A DNA stretch of 64,000 nt from assembly GCA_946481295.1 (NCBI GenBank), contig CAMLLW010000001.1, forward strand, positions 147,452 to 211,451, read 5' to 3'. This DNA comes from an uncultured Clostridia bacterium (GTDB lineage Bacteria > Bacillota > Clostridia > Lachnospirales > UBA5962). Positions 47,606-56,631 of this stretch are shown here, one piece after another; positions within the stretch are counted from its first letter, which is position 1; each line of letters starts with the position of its first letter. The notes below the pieces were generated by a model. That model saw only the letters and a program-made list of their open reading frames with translations, ran no database searches and was not told where the DNA came from. The translations under genes were made by a program, and so were the position numbers.

Positions 47606-48477
47606 TGAAAACTAAAAATAGCTACATAACCTATTTAATGCTTGCCCCTTGGTTTTTAGGTTTTGTAGTATTTAAAGCATATCCTATAATAATATCTTTT
47701 TGGTATTCTTTAATGGAGTATCCTATATTAGGAGATCCTGAATTTATAGGAATTGCAAATTATAAACATATATTAACAGACGATCCTATATTTAAGGCGT
47801 CTATAATAGGTACATTAAAATATGTATTAATTGGAACACCATGTGTTTTAATTATTTCTTTTATAGTGGCTTATGTATTAAATTTTAAATTAAAAGGTGT
47901 TAATTTTTTTAGAACAATATATTATATTCCTTCTATATTAGGTGGTAATGTTGCTGTATCTATATTATGGGGATTACTATTTAATATAAATGGACCAGTA
48001 AATACTATATTAAATATATTTGGTATTAAATCAATATACTGGGTATCTGATCCTACCTTTGCTGTTATAACCTTAATATTATTAAAATGTTGGCAATTTG
48101 GTTCTACAATGTTAATTTTTCTAGCGGCATTACAAAATGTACCCACTTCTTTATATGAATATGCAGCTATAGAAGGTGTTTCAAAATTAAGACAGCTATT
48201 TAGTATTACATTACCTATTATTACTCCAATGGTATTATTTAATTGTGTAAATGTCTTAGTTAAAGCTTTTCAAGAATTTAACTCTGCCTATTTAATTACT
48301 AAAGGTGGACCTAATAATGCAACTTATTTTTTAAATCTATATATTTATGATCAAGCTTTTCAAAGTGGTAATTATGGATATGCTAGTGCTTTAACGTGGA
48401 TATTACTTGTTATAATCGGTATATTAACAGCTGTAGTATTTTCCTCATCTAAATATTGGGTATACTATAGTGATTAA
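47605..48477 (+). CDS. CUT1 sugar ABC transporter permease, first subunit
   Basis: The 290-residue product has six membrane segments and the permease EAA loop (EYAAIEGVSKLRQLFSITLP). It begins MKTKNSYITYLMLAPWFLGF, typical of UgpA/LplB-type permeases. The TAATG overlap with the binding-protein gene shows translational coupling. Confidence 0.93.
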   Translation: MKTKNSYITYLMLAPWFLGFVVFKAYPIIISFWYSLMEYPILGDPEFIGIANYKHILTDDPIFKASIIGTLKYVLIGTPCVLIISFIVAYVLNFKLKGVNFFRTIYYIPSILGGNVAVSILWGLLFNINGPVNTILNIFGIKSIYWVSDPTFAVITLILLKCWQFGSTMLIFLAALQNVPTSLYEYAAIEGVSKLRQLFSITLPIITPMVLFNCVNVLVKAFQEFNSAYLITKGGPNNATYFLNLYIYDQAFQSGNYGYASALTWILLVIIGILTAVVFSSSKYWVYYSD

Positions 48478-48491
48478 AAGGAGTATATGAT

Positions 48492-49346
48492 ATGGTCAAA
48501 AAAAATACAATAAATTCAGCAATAAGATATATTATACTTATACTAGTAGGAATAATTTTAATATATCCTTTATTTTGGATAATAGGTTCTTCATTTAAAC
48601 AAAATATAGATATATTTGGCACATTGAATATATTTCCTCCAAAAGGAAGAGGTACAACCCAAAACTTTGGAGAAGCTTGGAATATTAATAACAGACATAT
48701 TTTACCTTTTTATTTTTTAAATACACTTAAATTCTTAGTTCCAAAAACAATTTTTACTATTATTTCTAGTACAATAACTGCTTACGTAGTTGCTAGAAAG
48801 AAATTTATAGGTAAAAAATTTGTTTTTACTATGATAATATTAACACTTTTAATGCCTGAATTAGCATTTCGTATACCTTTGTATTTACTTTTTAGAGATT
48901 TAGGTCTACTTGATAGATATGCTTCTTTATATATTCAAGATATTTTTGCTGCTGGTACATGTTCATTCTTTATATTTATGGAAATACAATTTATGAGATC
49001 AATACCTAGAGAATTAGATGAAGCAGCTGTTATGGATGGTTGTAATGAATTACAGACTTTATTTTACATAATATCACCTATATTAAAGCCAATAATTATA
49101 ACTGTAGGTTTATTATGCTTTATGTGGGGTATGAATGATTTTCAAGGACCATTAATTTATTTAAGAAGTCCAGATAAAACTGTAATGTCTATGGCATTAA
49201 AACAACTTATGGATGGAGACTCAATGATAAATTACGGTAAAATATTTGCAGCTTCATTTATAGCTTTACTTCCTATGATAGCTATTTTCTTTGCAGGATC
49301 TAAATATTTTGTAGATGGCGTTGCAAGCTCTGGTGGTAAAGAATAA
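48492..49346 (+). CDS. CUT1 sugar ABC transporter permease, second subunit
   Basis: The 284-residue product has six membrane segments and the EAA loop ELDEAAVMDGCNELQTLFYI followed by SPILKPIIIT. It starts with an AAAGGAGT site, 14 bases after the first permease. It pairs with that permease to form the UgpE/LplC-type translocation pore. Confidence 0.93.
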   Translation: MVKKNTINSAIRYIILILVGIILIYPLFWIIGSSFKQNIDIFGTLNIFPPKGRGTTQNFGEAWNINNRHILPFYFLNTLKFLVPKTIFTIISSTITAYVVARKKFIGKKFVFTMIILTLLMPELAFRIPLYLLFRDLGLLDRYASLYIQDIFAAGTCSFFIFMEIQFMRSIPRELDEAAVMDGCNELQTLFYIISPILKPIIITVGLLCFMWGMNDFQGPLIYLRSPDKTVMSMALKQLMDGDSMINYGKIFAASFIALLPMIAIFFAGSKYFVDGVASSGGKE

Positions 49347-49368
49347 TTTTTAGAAAGTAGGAGTCAGT

Positions 49369-49752
49369 ATGACATTTTTACGTATTTGCGCACAACTAAT
49401 AGATATTATATTTAGTATTGTAGTTTTTGTGATAAGTTTTATCCTAATGGTTAATCCAATGTCACAATATCTAGGACATTTATTAGGTGGCTTTGTTGTA
49501 CTGGCTTTTTCACTTTCTTTAATTTTTATTTTTCAATTGCCTTTTTTAACTCAGTATCAAACTATTGGTAAAGCTTTTTTTAAATTAAAAGTTGAATCTA
49601 CAGATAAACAAAGACCATTAACTATGTCAATATTACTTCAAAGAGAAATTTTTTGTAAATTGGCTAGTTGTTATATTATATGTATACCAGTTTTATTTGG
49701 TAAAATTGGTGGACAAGATATAATATCTAAAACTGTTGTTATACATAAATAA
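49369..49752 (+). CDS. RDD-family small membrane protein
   Basis: The 127-residue product has three membrane segments. The first holds the Arg-Asp pattern (RICAQLIDIIFSIVVF), and later QTIGKAFFKLKVES and LLQREIFCK give the third motif, as in RDD proteins. The role of RDD proteins is not settled; some are linked to Na+/H+ exchange or to substrates of nearby enzymes. It lies between the permease and GH28 genes in a pectin operon and its stop overlaps the longest GH28 frame. Confidence 0.75.
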   Translation: MTFLRICAQLIDIIFSIVVFVISFILMVNPMSQYLGHLLGGFVVLAFSLSLIFIFQLPFLTQYQTIGKAFFKLKVESTDKQRPLTMSILLQREIFCKLASCYIICIPVLFGKIGGQDIISKTVVIHK

Positions 49753-49777
49753 AAATTATTTTAAAGGAGATTATATT

Positions 49778-51313
49778 GTGATTAAAGTTTTACTAAAAAC
49801 TCCTTTTGGTTTTGTGCTAAAAATTGAAAGTGAGAATTGTTATAAATTAGATAATAAATATGATATTTATATAGATGATAATTATTATACTACATCTAAT
49901 AAAAAAATAATAAGTTTATTTAATTTAATGCCAAATACTAATTATAATATAAAGTTTTTAGGATTAAATGAAGAAGAATTAAATTTAAAAACAGAAGATA
50001 TAAACTATTTAATAAATATAAAAGATTATAATGCTATTGGTGATGGACTTTGTAATGATACTTCTGCTATAAATACGGCTATTTATATTGCTCCCAAGGG
50101 TTCAGTAATTATTGTACCTAAGGGAGTTTATTTAGTTGATCAAATTTTATTAAGAAGTGATATTGATTTATATTTAGAAAAAGGTGCTAAATTATTACAA
50201 AGTTATAATAGAAAAAATCTTGCTATTTTAAAAGGATATCAAAAAAATTATTATCACAAAGATGCTTTTATAAATTCTTCTTGGGAGGGTAATCCGCTAG
50301 ATTCTTATTGTAGTTTAATATTTGGAAAAAATATTGAAAATGTAAGAATATATGGAGATGGAATTATAGATGGTAATGGAGAAGAAGGTCAATGGTGGTT
50401 AGAACCTAAAGTTAAAAAAATTGCTTTTAGACCACGAAATATTTTTTTAGATAGTTGTAATAATATAAGTTTAGTTTCTTTTATAAGTGAGAATAGTGCA
50501 GCGTGGAATATACACTTATTTTATTGTAAAAATATATACGCATATGATTTAAAAATAAATAGCAATCCTAATTCTCCAAATACAGATGGATTTGATCCTG
50601 AAAGTTGTTCTAATGTAAAAATTATTGGATGTCATTTTAAAGTGGGAGATGATTGCATAGCTATAAAATCAGGTAAGATTTTTATGAGTCATTTTAAACC
50701 TATACCAAGTACTAATATTATTATTTCAGATTGTTTTATGGAAGAAGGACATGGTGCAATTGTTATAGGTTCTGAAATTTCATGTGGTGTTAATAATATA
50801 GAAGTTTGTAATTGTTTATTTAAAAAAACAGATAGGGGATTAAGAATAAAAACACGTAGAGGCAGAGGCAAATTATCTATTTTAGATAATATAAGATTTA
50901 ATAATATAGAAATGGATAATGTTAAACATTGTTTTGTTATAAATATGTTTTATAGGTGTGATCCTGATGGAGATAGTAATTATGTAAAATGTAAAGATGT
51001 TATTCCTTTAGACGATAGGACGCCATGTATAAAAAATATTTTTGTTTCTAATATAATAGCCAAAGAAATCACAGGTACATCATTATTTATATATGGGTTA
51101 CCAGAAAAACATATAAATAATATTATAGTAAAAGATAGTAAATTTAATTATTCTAAAAATAGAGTTAATGAATGTCCAGCGATGATGTCTGATCCAGTAG
51201 AAATAAATAATTTAGGAATATTTATTGAAAATGCAGATAATATAGACATAAAAGGTAATATTTTTAAAGGCGAAAATATTAACTATATAAATGGAGTTGA
51301 AGAAATATTATGA
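49778..51313 (+). CDS. GH28 polygalacturonase, probably exo-acting and cytoplasmic
   Basis: I take GTG 49778, eight bases after AAAGGAG; product 511 residues. A small beta domain (~1-85) precedes a right-handed beta-helix. The four GH28 motifs are present: NTDG (268-271), GDD within GDDCIAIKSG (290-292), GHG (324-326) and RIK (356-358). They include the three catalytic aspartates. It hydrolyses alpha-1,4-galacturonan. No signal peptide is seen, so it should degrade imported oligogalacturonides. Its ATGA end overlaps the GH105 start. Confidence 0.92.
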   Translation: MIKVLLKTPFGFVLKIESENCYKLDNKYDIYIDDNYYTTSNKKIISLFNLMPNTNYNIKFLGLNEEELNLKTEDINYLINIKDYNAIGDGLCNDTSAINTAIYIAPKGSVIIVPKGVYLVDQILLRSDIDLYLEKGAKLLQSYNRKNLAILKGYQKNYYHKDAFINSSWEGNPLDSYCSLIFGKNIENVRIYGDGIIDGNGEEGQWWLEPKVKKIAFRPRNIFLDSCNNISLVSFISENSAAWNIHLFYCKNIYAYDLKINSNPNSPNTDGFDPESCSNVKIIGCHFKVGDDCIAIKSGKIFMSHFKPIPSTNIIISDCFMEEGHGAIVIGSEISCGVNNIEVCNCLFKKTDRGLRIKTRRGRGKLSILDNIRFNNIEMDNVKHCFVINMFYRCDPDGDSNYVKCKDVIPLDDRTPCIKNIFVSNIIAKEITGTSLFIYGLPEKHINNIIVKDSKFNYSKNRVNECPAMMSDPVEINNLGIFIENADNIDIKGNIFKGENINYINGVEEIL

Positions 51314-52476
51314 ATAATATAAAAATGTTTTTAGATAATTTAATAGATAATTCTACGCCAAATTCTCCTTCTTGGAATAAAGAAATATCTTTTGGACATA
51401 TTAAGCCCTCTTGGAACTATATAGATACTTTTATGATAAAGGCTATACTCGAAATGTACTATATATTAGAAGATAAAAAATATTTAAATTTTGCAGATAA
51501 TTTTATAGATTATTATATAAATGAAGATGGAAGTATTTTAGGATATAATAAGGAAGATTTTAATTGTGATAATATAAATGGTGGAAAAGTATTATTTGAT
51601 TTATATAGTTTAACAGGAAAAGAAAAATATAAAAAAGCAATTTATAATTTATATGATCAAATACTTAAACAACCAAGAATAAGCTTAGGTAATTTTTGGC
51701 ACAAAAAAATATATCCAAATCAAGTTTGGTTAGATGGACTATATATGGTTCAACCATTTTATATGGAATTTGAAATGAAATTTAATAATAAATGTAATTA
51801 TCAAGATATTTTTATTCAATTTAAAAATGTACATAATATTATGAGAGATAAAAAATCTAATCTACTTTACCATGGTTATGATGATAAAAAAGAATGCTTT
51901 TGGGCTGATAAAAATACAGGTTGTAGTAAAAATTTTTGGACTCGTTCTTTAGGTTGGTATGCAATGGCTTTAGTTGATACTATTGAAAAACTTGATGAAC
52001 AATTTTTTTATGAATATGAAGTTTTACAAAATTATTTAAAAGAATTAGTAGATGCTATATTAAAATTTTGTGATAAAAAAACTAATATGTTTTATCAAGT
52101 TACAGATATGATTTTAAAAGAAAATAATTATATAGAAACAAGTGGCACATGTGCAATTGCATATTCTATTATGAAAGGTTCAAGGAAAGGATATTTACCA
52201 ATATATTATTTTAAATATGGAGAAAAAATATTAAAATCTGTAATAGAAAAAAAATTAATTATAGAAGAAAATAATTTTATATTAAAAGATATTTGTCTTG
52301 TTGCAGGTTTAGGAGTTTATGAAGGAAAAGGAAATTATAAATTAAGAGATGGAACTTTTGAATATTATATTTCTGAACCTATAGTAGAAAATGATGCTAA
52401 GGGAATAGCCGCATTTTTTCTAGCATTTTCAGAATTAATAAGAAAAGAAAATGAAAATATATATGAATTTATTTAA
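51310..52476 (+). CDS. GH105 unsaturated rhamnogalacturonyl/galacturonyl hydrolase
   Basis: The 388-residue product is an (alpha/alpha)6-barrel GH105/GH88-type enzyme. WHKKIYPNQVWLDGLYMVQP around catalytic Asp142 matches YteR, whose catalytic Asp is at 143. A second signature is NFWTRSLGWYAMALVDTI. It removes the 4,5-unsaturated uronate at the non-reducing end of pectin oligomers, feeding KduI. There is no signal peptide. It overlaps GH28 by four bases and is the last gene of the operon. Confidence 0.9.
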   Translation: MNNIKMFLDNLIDNSTPNSPSWNKEISFGHIKPSWNYIDTFMIKAILEMYYILEDKKYLNFADNFIDYYINEDGSILGYNKEDFNCDNINGGKVLFDLYSLTGKEKYKKAIYNLYDQILKQPRISLGNFWHKKIYPNQVWLDGLYMVQPFYMEFEMKFNNKCNYQDIFIQFKNVHNIMRDKKSNLLYHGYDDKKECFWADKNTGCSKNFWTRSLGWYAMALVDTIEKLDEQFFYEYEVLQNYLKELVDAILKFCDKKTNMFYQVTDMILKENNYIETSGTCAIAYSIMKGSRKGYLPIYYFKYGEKILKSVIEKKLIIEENNFILKDICLVAGLGVYEGKGNYKLRDGTFEYYISEPIVENDAKGIAAFFLAFSELIRKENENIYEFI

Positions 52477-52540
52477 TTATATTAAAAATAAAAATTATAT
52501 AAAATATTATAATATTTTATAATAAAAAGGATATATTACT

Positions 52541-52584
52541 TAAAATAAAGTATACTAAATTATATATTATACTTTATTTTTTTA
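52541..52584 (+). terminator. Rho-independent terminator after the pectin operon
   Basis: AAATAAAGTATA (52543-52554) pairs with TATACTTTATTT (52567-52578), followed by TTTTT. It separates the pectin module from wecB. Confidence 0.85.
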
Positions 52585-52747
52585 TTATTATAGTTAAAAA
52601 CTATGGGTAGAATTATTTGCAATAAAAAGTTATACTCTTAAAATATTATTTAAATATATATAAAAATAAAGATATAAATCTATTATAATGTAAAACTTAC
52701 ATAAAGAAAGGATAAAGTTACTATATTTTTAGTAATAAACAGTTAAT

Positions 52748-53857
52748 ATGGCGAAAATATTAATAGTATTTGGTACAAGACCAGAAGCAATAAAGATGTG
52801 TCCTTTAATAAAAGAACTTAAAACTAGAAAAGGAATAGAATTAAAAGTATGCGTAACAGGCCAACATAAAGAAATGTTGTATGAAGTTTTAGACCGTTTC
52901 AAAATAGTACCAGATTATAATTTAGAAATTATGATGCCAAATCAAACTTTATTTGATATAACTAATAGAACATTGGAAAGAATTAAACCTATACTAGAAA
53001 AAGAAAATCCAGATATAGTTTTAGTTCATGGTGATACTAGTACTGCATTTTGTACTGCACTAGCATGTTTTTACTTAAACATTAAAGTTGGTCATATAGA
53101 AGCTGGACTTAGAACTTATAATTTAAATTCACCTTTTCCAGAAGAATTTAATAGACAAGCTATTAGTTTAATAGCAGAGTTTAACTTTGCTCCTACAAAT
53201 TTATCAATGCAAAATTTAATTAGAGAAGGAAAATCTCAAAATAGTATATATGTAACTGGTAATACAGGTTTAGATGCACTTAGATTAAATATATCAAATG
53301 ATTATAATCATCCAATTTTAAAATGGGCTCAAGGTAGTAGATTAATTTTATTAACTGCACATAGAAGAGAAAATAGTGGAGAACCTTTTAAACATATTTT
53401 TAAAGCAGTTAAAAGATTAGTAGAAAATTTTTCAGATATAAAAGTTGTTTATCCTATGCATAAGAATCCAGCAGTTAGAATTTTAGCAGAAGAAATTTTA
53501 AGTAATTCTGATAGAATAAAACTTATAGAACCACTAGATCCATACAATTTTCAAAATATTATGGCTAATTCTTATTTAATACTTACAGATAGTGGAGGTA
53601 TACAAGAAGAAGCACCTTCTTTAGGTAAACCTGTTTTAGTAATGAGAGATACAACAGAAAGAATAGAAGGTTTAGAAGCAGGTACTTTAAAATTAGCAGG
53701 TACAGAAGAAGTTCAAATATATAATATGGCTGTAGAACTATTATCAAATAAAAAAGAATATGAAAAAATGTCAAAATCAATTAATCCATATGGTGATGGT
53801 TATTCAAGTGAAAAAATTGCTGATATTTTATGTAATAGTTTATATAAAAAAAATTAA
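52748..53857 (+). CDS. wecB: UDP-N-acetylglucosamine 2-epimerase (non-hydrolysing)
   Basis: The 369-residue product has the GT-B fold signatures of WecB/MnaA: FGTRPEAIKMCPLI at the start, VHGDTSTAFCTALA, HIEAGLRTYN, LLTAHRRENSGEP, and LTDSGGIQEEAPSLGKPVLV. It interconverts UDP-GlcNAc and UDP-ManNAc for wall teichoic acid or other surface polymers. It is monocistronic between two terminators. Confidence 0.96.
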   Translation: MAKILIVFGTRPEAIKMCPLIKELKTRKGIELKVCVTGQHKEMLYEVLDRFKIVPDYNLEIMMPNQTLFDITNRTLERIKPILEKENPDIVLVHGDTSTAFCTALACFYLNIKVGHIEAGLRTYNLNSPFPEEFNRQAISLIAEFNFAPTNLSMQNLIREGKSQNSIYVTGNTGLDALRLNISNDYNHPILKWAQGSRLILLTAHRRENSGEPFKHIFKAVKRLVENFSDIKVVYPMHKNPAVRILAEEILSNSDRIKLIEPLDPYNFQNIMANSYLILTDSGGIQEEAPSLGKPVLVMRDTTERIEGLEAGTLKLAGTEEVQIYNMAVELLSNKKEYEKMSKSINPYGDGYSSEKIADILCNSLYKKN

Positions 53858-53892
53858 AAGTACACAATTTAAGCGTACTTTTAATTTTTTTT
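53852..53892. terminator. Bidirectional terminator between wecB and the ABC-F gene
   Basis: ATTAAAAGTAC (53853-53863) and GTACTTTTAAT (53875-53885) form an 11-base-pair perfect stem with A residues on the left and T residues on the right, serving both convergent genes. Confidence 0.9.
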
Positions 53893-55470
53893 ATAATTTA
53901 AATAATCATCATATGTCATTTCTTTATCAACAAATGTACCATCATCTTTAATTTCTATAATTCTGTTTGCTATAGTTTGTGTAAATTCGTGATCGTGGGA
54001 TGTAAATAAAATATTACTTTTATAATCTTTTAATCCATTATTTAAAGAAGTTATAGTTTCAAGATCTAGATGATTTGTAGGTTGATCTAATATTAATAAG
54101 TTAGCATTTGATAGCATCATTTTAGCTAACATACAGCGTACTTTTTCACCGCCTGATAAAACACTACAAGATTTTAATGTTTCTTCACCAGGGAACAATA
54201 TTTTACCTAAAAATCCTCTTAGATAAGTTTCACTATCATCATTAGAATATTGACGAAGCCACTCTATTAAATTAAGATTTTTATTTTCAAAATATTCTGA
54301 ATTATCTTTAGGAAGATAAGATTTTGTTACTGTTACACCAAACCTATATGATCCACTGTCAGGTTCTAATTCTTCTAATAAAATTTTAAATAAAGTTGTT
54401 ATTGCTACTTCATTTCCAATAAAAGCAACTTTATCTCCTTTATTTAATGTAAATCTTAAATTATCTAAAACTTTTTTTCCATCTATAGTTTTTGATAAAT
54501 TAGATACAGTTAAGATTTCATTACCTACTTCTCTTTCAGGTTTAAATGATATAAAAGGATATCTTCTTGATGATGGTTGTATATCTTCTAAAGTTATTTT
54601 TTCAAGTAATTTTTTTCTAGATGTTGCTTGTTTAGATTTAGAAGCATTTGCACTAAAACGATCTATAAAAGTTTGTAATTCTTTAATTTTTTCTTCTTTC
54701 TTTTTATTTTGATCTTTCATCATTTGTAATGCTAATTGACTAGATTGATACCAAAAATCATAATTACCTGTATATAATTTTATTTTGCCAAAATCTATAT
54801 CTGCCATCATAGTACAAACATTATTTAAAAAATGTCTATCATGTGAAACAACAATTACAATACCTTCAAAACTTATTAGAAAATCTTCTAAAGAATTAAT
54901 TGCATTTATATCTAAACCATTTGTAGGTTCGTCTAATATTAGTATATCAGGTGTTCCAAATAGTGCTTGAGCTAATAAAACTTTTACTTTTAGAGATTCT
55001 GGTAATTCAGACATTTGTTTATAATGTAAATTTTCTGAAACACCTAGTGATTGTAGAAGTTTTACTGCTTCTGTTTCTGAATCCCAACCATTTAATTCAG
55101 CAAATTCAGCTTCTAATTCAGAAGCTTTTATACCATCTTCATCAGTAAAATTTTCTTTTGAATATATAGAATCTTTTTCTTTCATTATTGTATAAAGACG
55201 AAAATTACCCATAATAACTGTATCTAATACAGAATAATCTTCATATGCATAGTGATCTTGTTTTAATACAGACATACGTAATTCTTTAGGTATAATAATT
55301 TCACCGGTACTAGGTTCTATTTTTCCTTCTAATATTTTTAAAAAAGTACTTTTTCCAGCACCATTTGCTCCTATTATTCCATAGCAATTTCCAGGTGTAA
55401 ATTTTAAATTAACGTCTTCAAAAAGTTTTTTGTCCCCAAATCTTAGGCTAATGTTGCTAACAGTAAGCAT
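53881..55470 (-). CDS. ABC-F family ATPase (YkpA/YbiT-like) with one degenerate ATP site
   Basis: The 529-residue product has two ABC domains and no membrane part, as in translation-associated ABC-F proteins. NBD1: Walker A GANGAGKSTF, Walker B ILILDEPTNGLDIN; its signature reads LPESLKVKV instead of LSGGQ. NBD2: signature LSGGEKVRC, Walker B LLILDQPTNHLD; its Walker A reads GNEVAITTLF and lacks the P-loop lysine. Between them is the helical linker with many Lys/Glu (~240-310). Thus the site of NBD1 Walker A with NBD2 signature is intact and the other is degenerate. ABC-F proteins bind the ribosomal E site. Confidence 0.9.
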   Translation of the reverse strand: MLTVSNISLRFGDKKLFEDVNLKFTPGNCYGIIGANGAGKSTFLKILEGKIEPSTGEIIIPKELRMSVLKQDHYAYEDYSVLDTVIMGNFRLYTIMKEKDSIYSKENFTDEDGIKASELEAEFAELNGWDSETEAVKLLQSLGVSENLHYKQMSELPESLKVKVLLAQALFGTPDILILDEPTNGLDINAINSLEDFLISFEGIVIVVSHDRHFLNNVCTMMADIDFGKIKLYTGNYDFWYQSSQLALQMMKDQNKKKEEKIKELQTFIDRFSANASKSKQATSRKKLLEKITLEDIQPSSRRYPFISFKPEREVGNEILTVSNLSKTIDGKKVLDNLRFTLNKGDKVAFIGNEVAITTLFKILLEELEPDSGSYRFGVTVTKSYLPKDNSEYFENKNLNLIEWLRQYSNDDSETYLRGFLGKILFPGEETLKSCSVLSGGEKVRCMLAKMMLSNANLLILDQPTNHLDLETITSLNNGLKDYKSNILFTSHDHEFTQTIANRIIEIKDDGTFVDKEMTYDDYLNYKKN

Positions 55471-55688
55471 AATTTCATTCCTTTACTTCATTAAAATTTT
55501 ATGAATATTATAACATAATTCAAAATTTATAAACAAGTAATGATAAATTTTATACTTTTTGTTAAAAAATTAAAAGTATATTTAATATTTAATTAAATTT
55601 GGATCTTAGAAACACTTATATGAATAAAATATATATATATTTAATAATTTTAGGTTAGCATTTAGAGCATTTCATTTAGGAGGAATAT

Positions 55689-56339
55689 ATGTTAAATTTT
55701 TATGGTGAGGAAAGAGAAGATGATTATCTATTAAATATTAATGAAAATTTAGAAGATAATAATTTAGTTAGAACAGTTGAAAGATCAGAAGATGATAGAT
55801 ATATTAGGATGAATCATATTAATAATAATCAGAATAGTTACTACAGTAATATATGTACGAGAGAAAATATATCACGAAAAAGAAGAAAAAATAATTGTAA
55901 TAATAAAAATATAATAATAGCAGAAAATCAATGTATATCTGATCAAGTTTTACCAATAGATGCATATGGAACATTTGTAGCTTACGGTGGAAATATGATT
56001 GAAATATTAGAAAAATTTCCTATAAAAAAGTATACTGGAGTAACTCCAGTAGGAATACATCTAGATAAGATAAATAGCATAGTAGTTATTGAAAAAACAG
56101 GTATATATGATGTATTTATTAGTGCATTTATAGAAGTTGGTATTGGAGCAAAAATAGAGCTTAATGTTAATGGAGTAGGTATGATGCATTTGCCTCCAAT
56201 AGTTGCTATCGGTCAAGTTGTTGGAAATGATATTATAAAATTAAATAGAGGAGATAAATTAACTTTAAATGCAATAGGCATAGGAATAAAATTATGCAAA
56301 GGAATAGGAGCTTCAATAAGATTAATAAAAATAGGATAA
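55689..56339 (+). CDS. BclA-like exosporium C-terminal-domain protein without collagen repeats
   Basis: The 216-residue product starts MLNFYGEEREDD, has a polar/basic linker (~20-90, with RKRRKNN), and ends in a TNF-like BclA C-terminal domain (~98-216; AYGTFVAYGGNMIEI, SAFIEVGIGAKIELNVNGVG, MMHLPPIVAIGQVV, LNRGDKLTLNAIG). The domain normally caps trimeric collagen-like filaments on the exosporium, but no Gly-X-Y repeats are present here. It is a paralogue of the next gene, with the same MLNFY start and the same AGGAGGA binding site. It has its own terminator. Confidence 0.8.
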   Translation: MLNFYGEEREDDYLLNINENLEDNNLVRTVERSEDDRYIRMNHINNNQNSYYSNICTRENISRKRRKNNCNNKNIIIAENQCISDQVLPIDAYGTFVAYGGNMIEILEKFPIKKYTGVTPVGIHLDKINSIVVIEKTGIYDVFISAFIEVGIGAKIELNVNGVGMMHLPPIVAIGQVVGNDIIKLNRGDKLTLNAIGIGIKLCKGIGASIRLIKIG

Positions 56340-56372
56340 AAAACAACTATAAAACTTTAGTTGTTTTTTATT
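56338..56372 (+). terminator. Rho-independent terminator after the first BclA-like gene
   Basis: AAAACAACT and AGTTGTTTT pair around a loop of about 10 bases, followed by TTATTAT. Confidence 0.85.
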
Positions 56373-56479
56373 ATATTTTTATGAAAAATTAAATATTAAA
56401 AATGTAGAAATATATAAAACTATAAATAATTTTATCGTTAAATAAATTAAATATGTAAAAATAATTTGCTAAATTAGGG

Positions 56480-56507
56480 ACAAAGCATTATGTTGTTGAA
56501 TATAGTA
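56480..56507 (+). promoter_or_regulatory. Possible sigma-K-like promoter before the second BclA-like gene
   Basis: AC at 56480-56481 is followed 17 bases later by AATATAGTA (56499-56507), close to CATANNNTA but with A for C. Exosporium genes are expected to be sigma-K dependent. The match is weak. Confidence 0.25.
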
Positions 56508-56631
56508 TATTAAAGCTATATAAAAACTAAAGGTTTTAAAAGCTTTATATAAAGTAAATTTTAGTGAGGATAAATTATTAAAGAAGCCTTAATATATCGT
56601 TATTTTAAATATTTCAGCAAGGAGGAAATAT

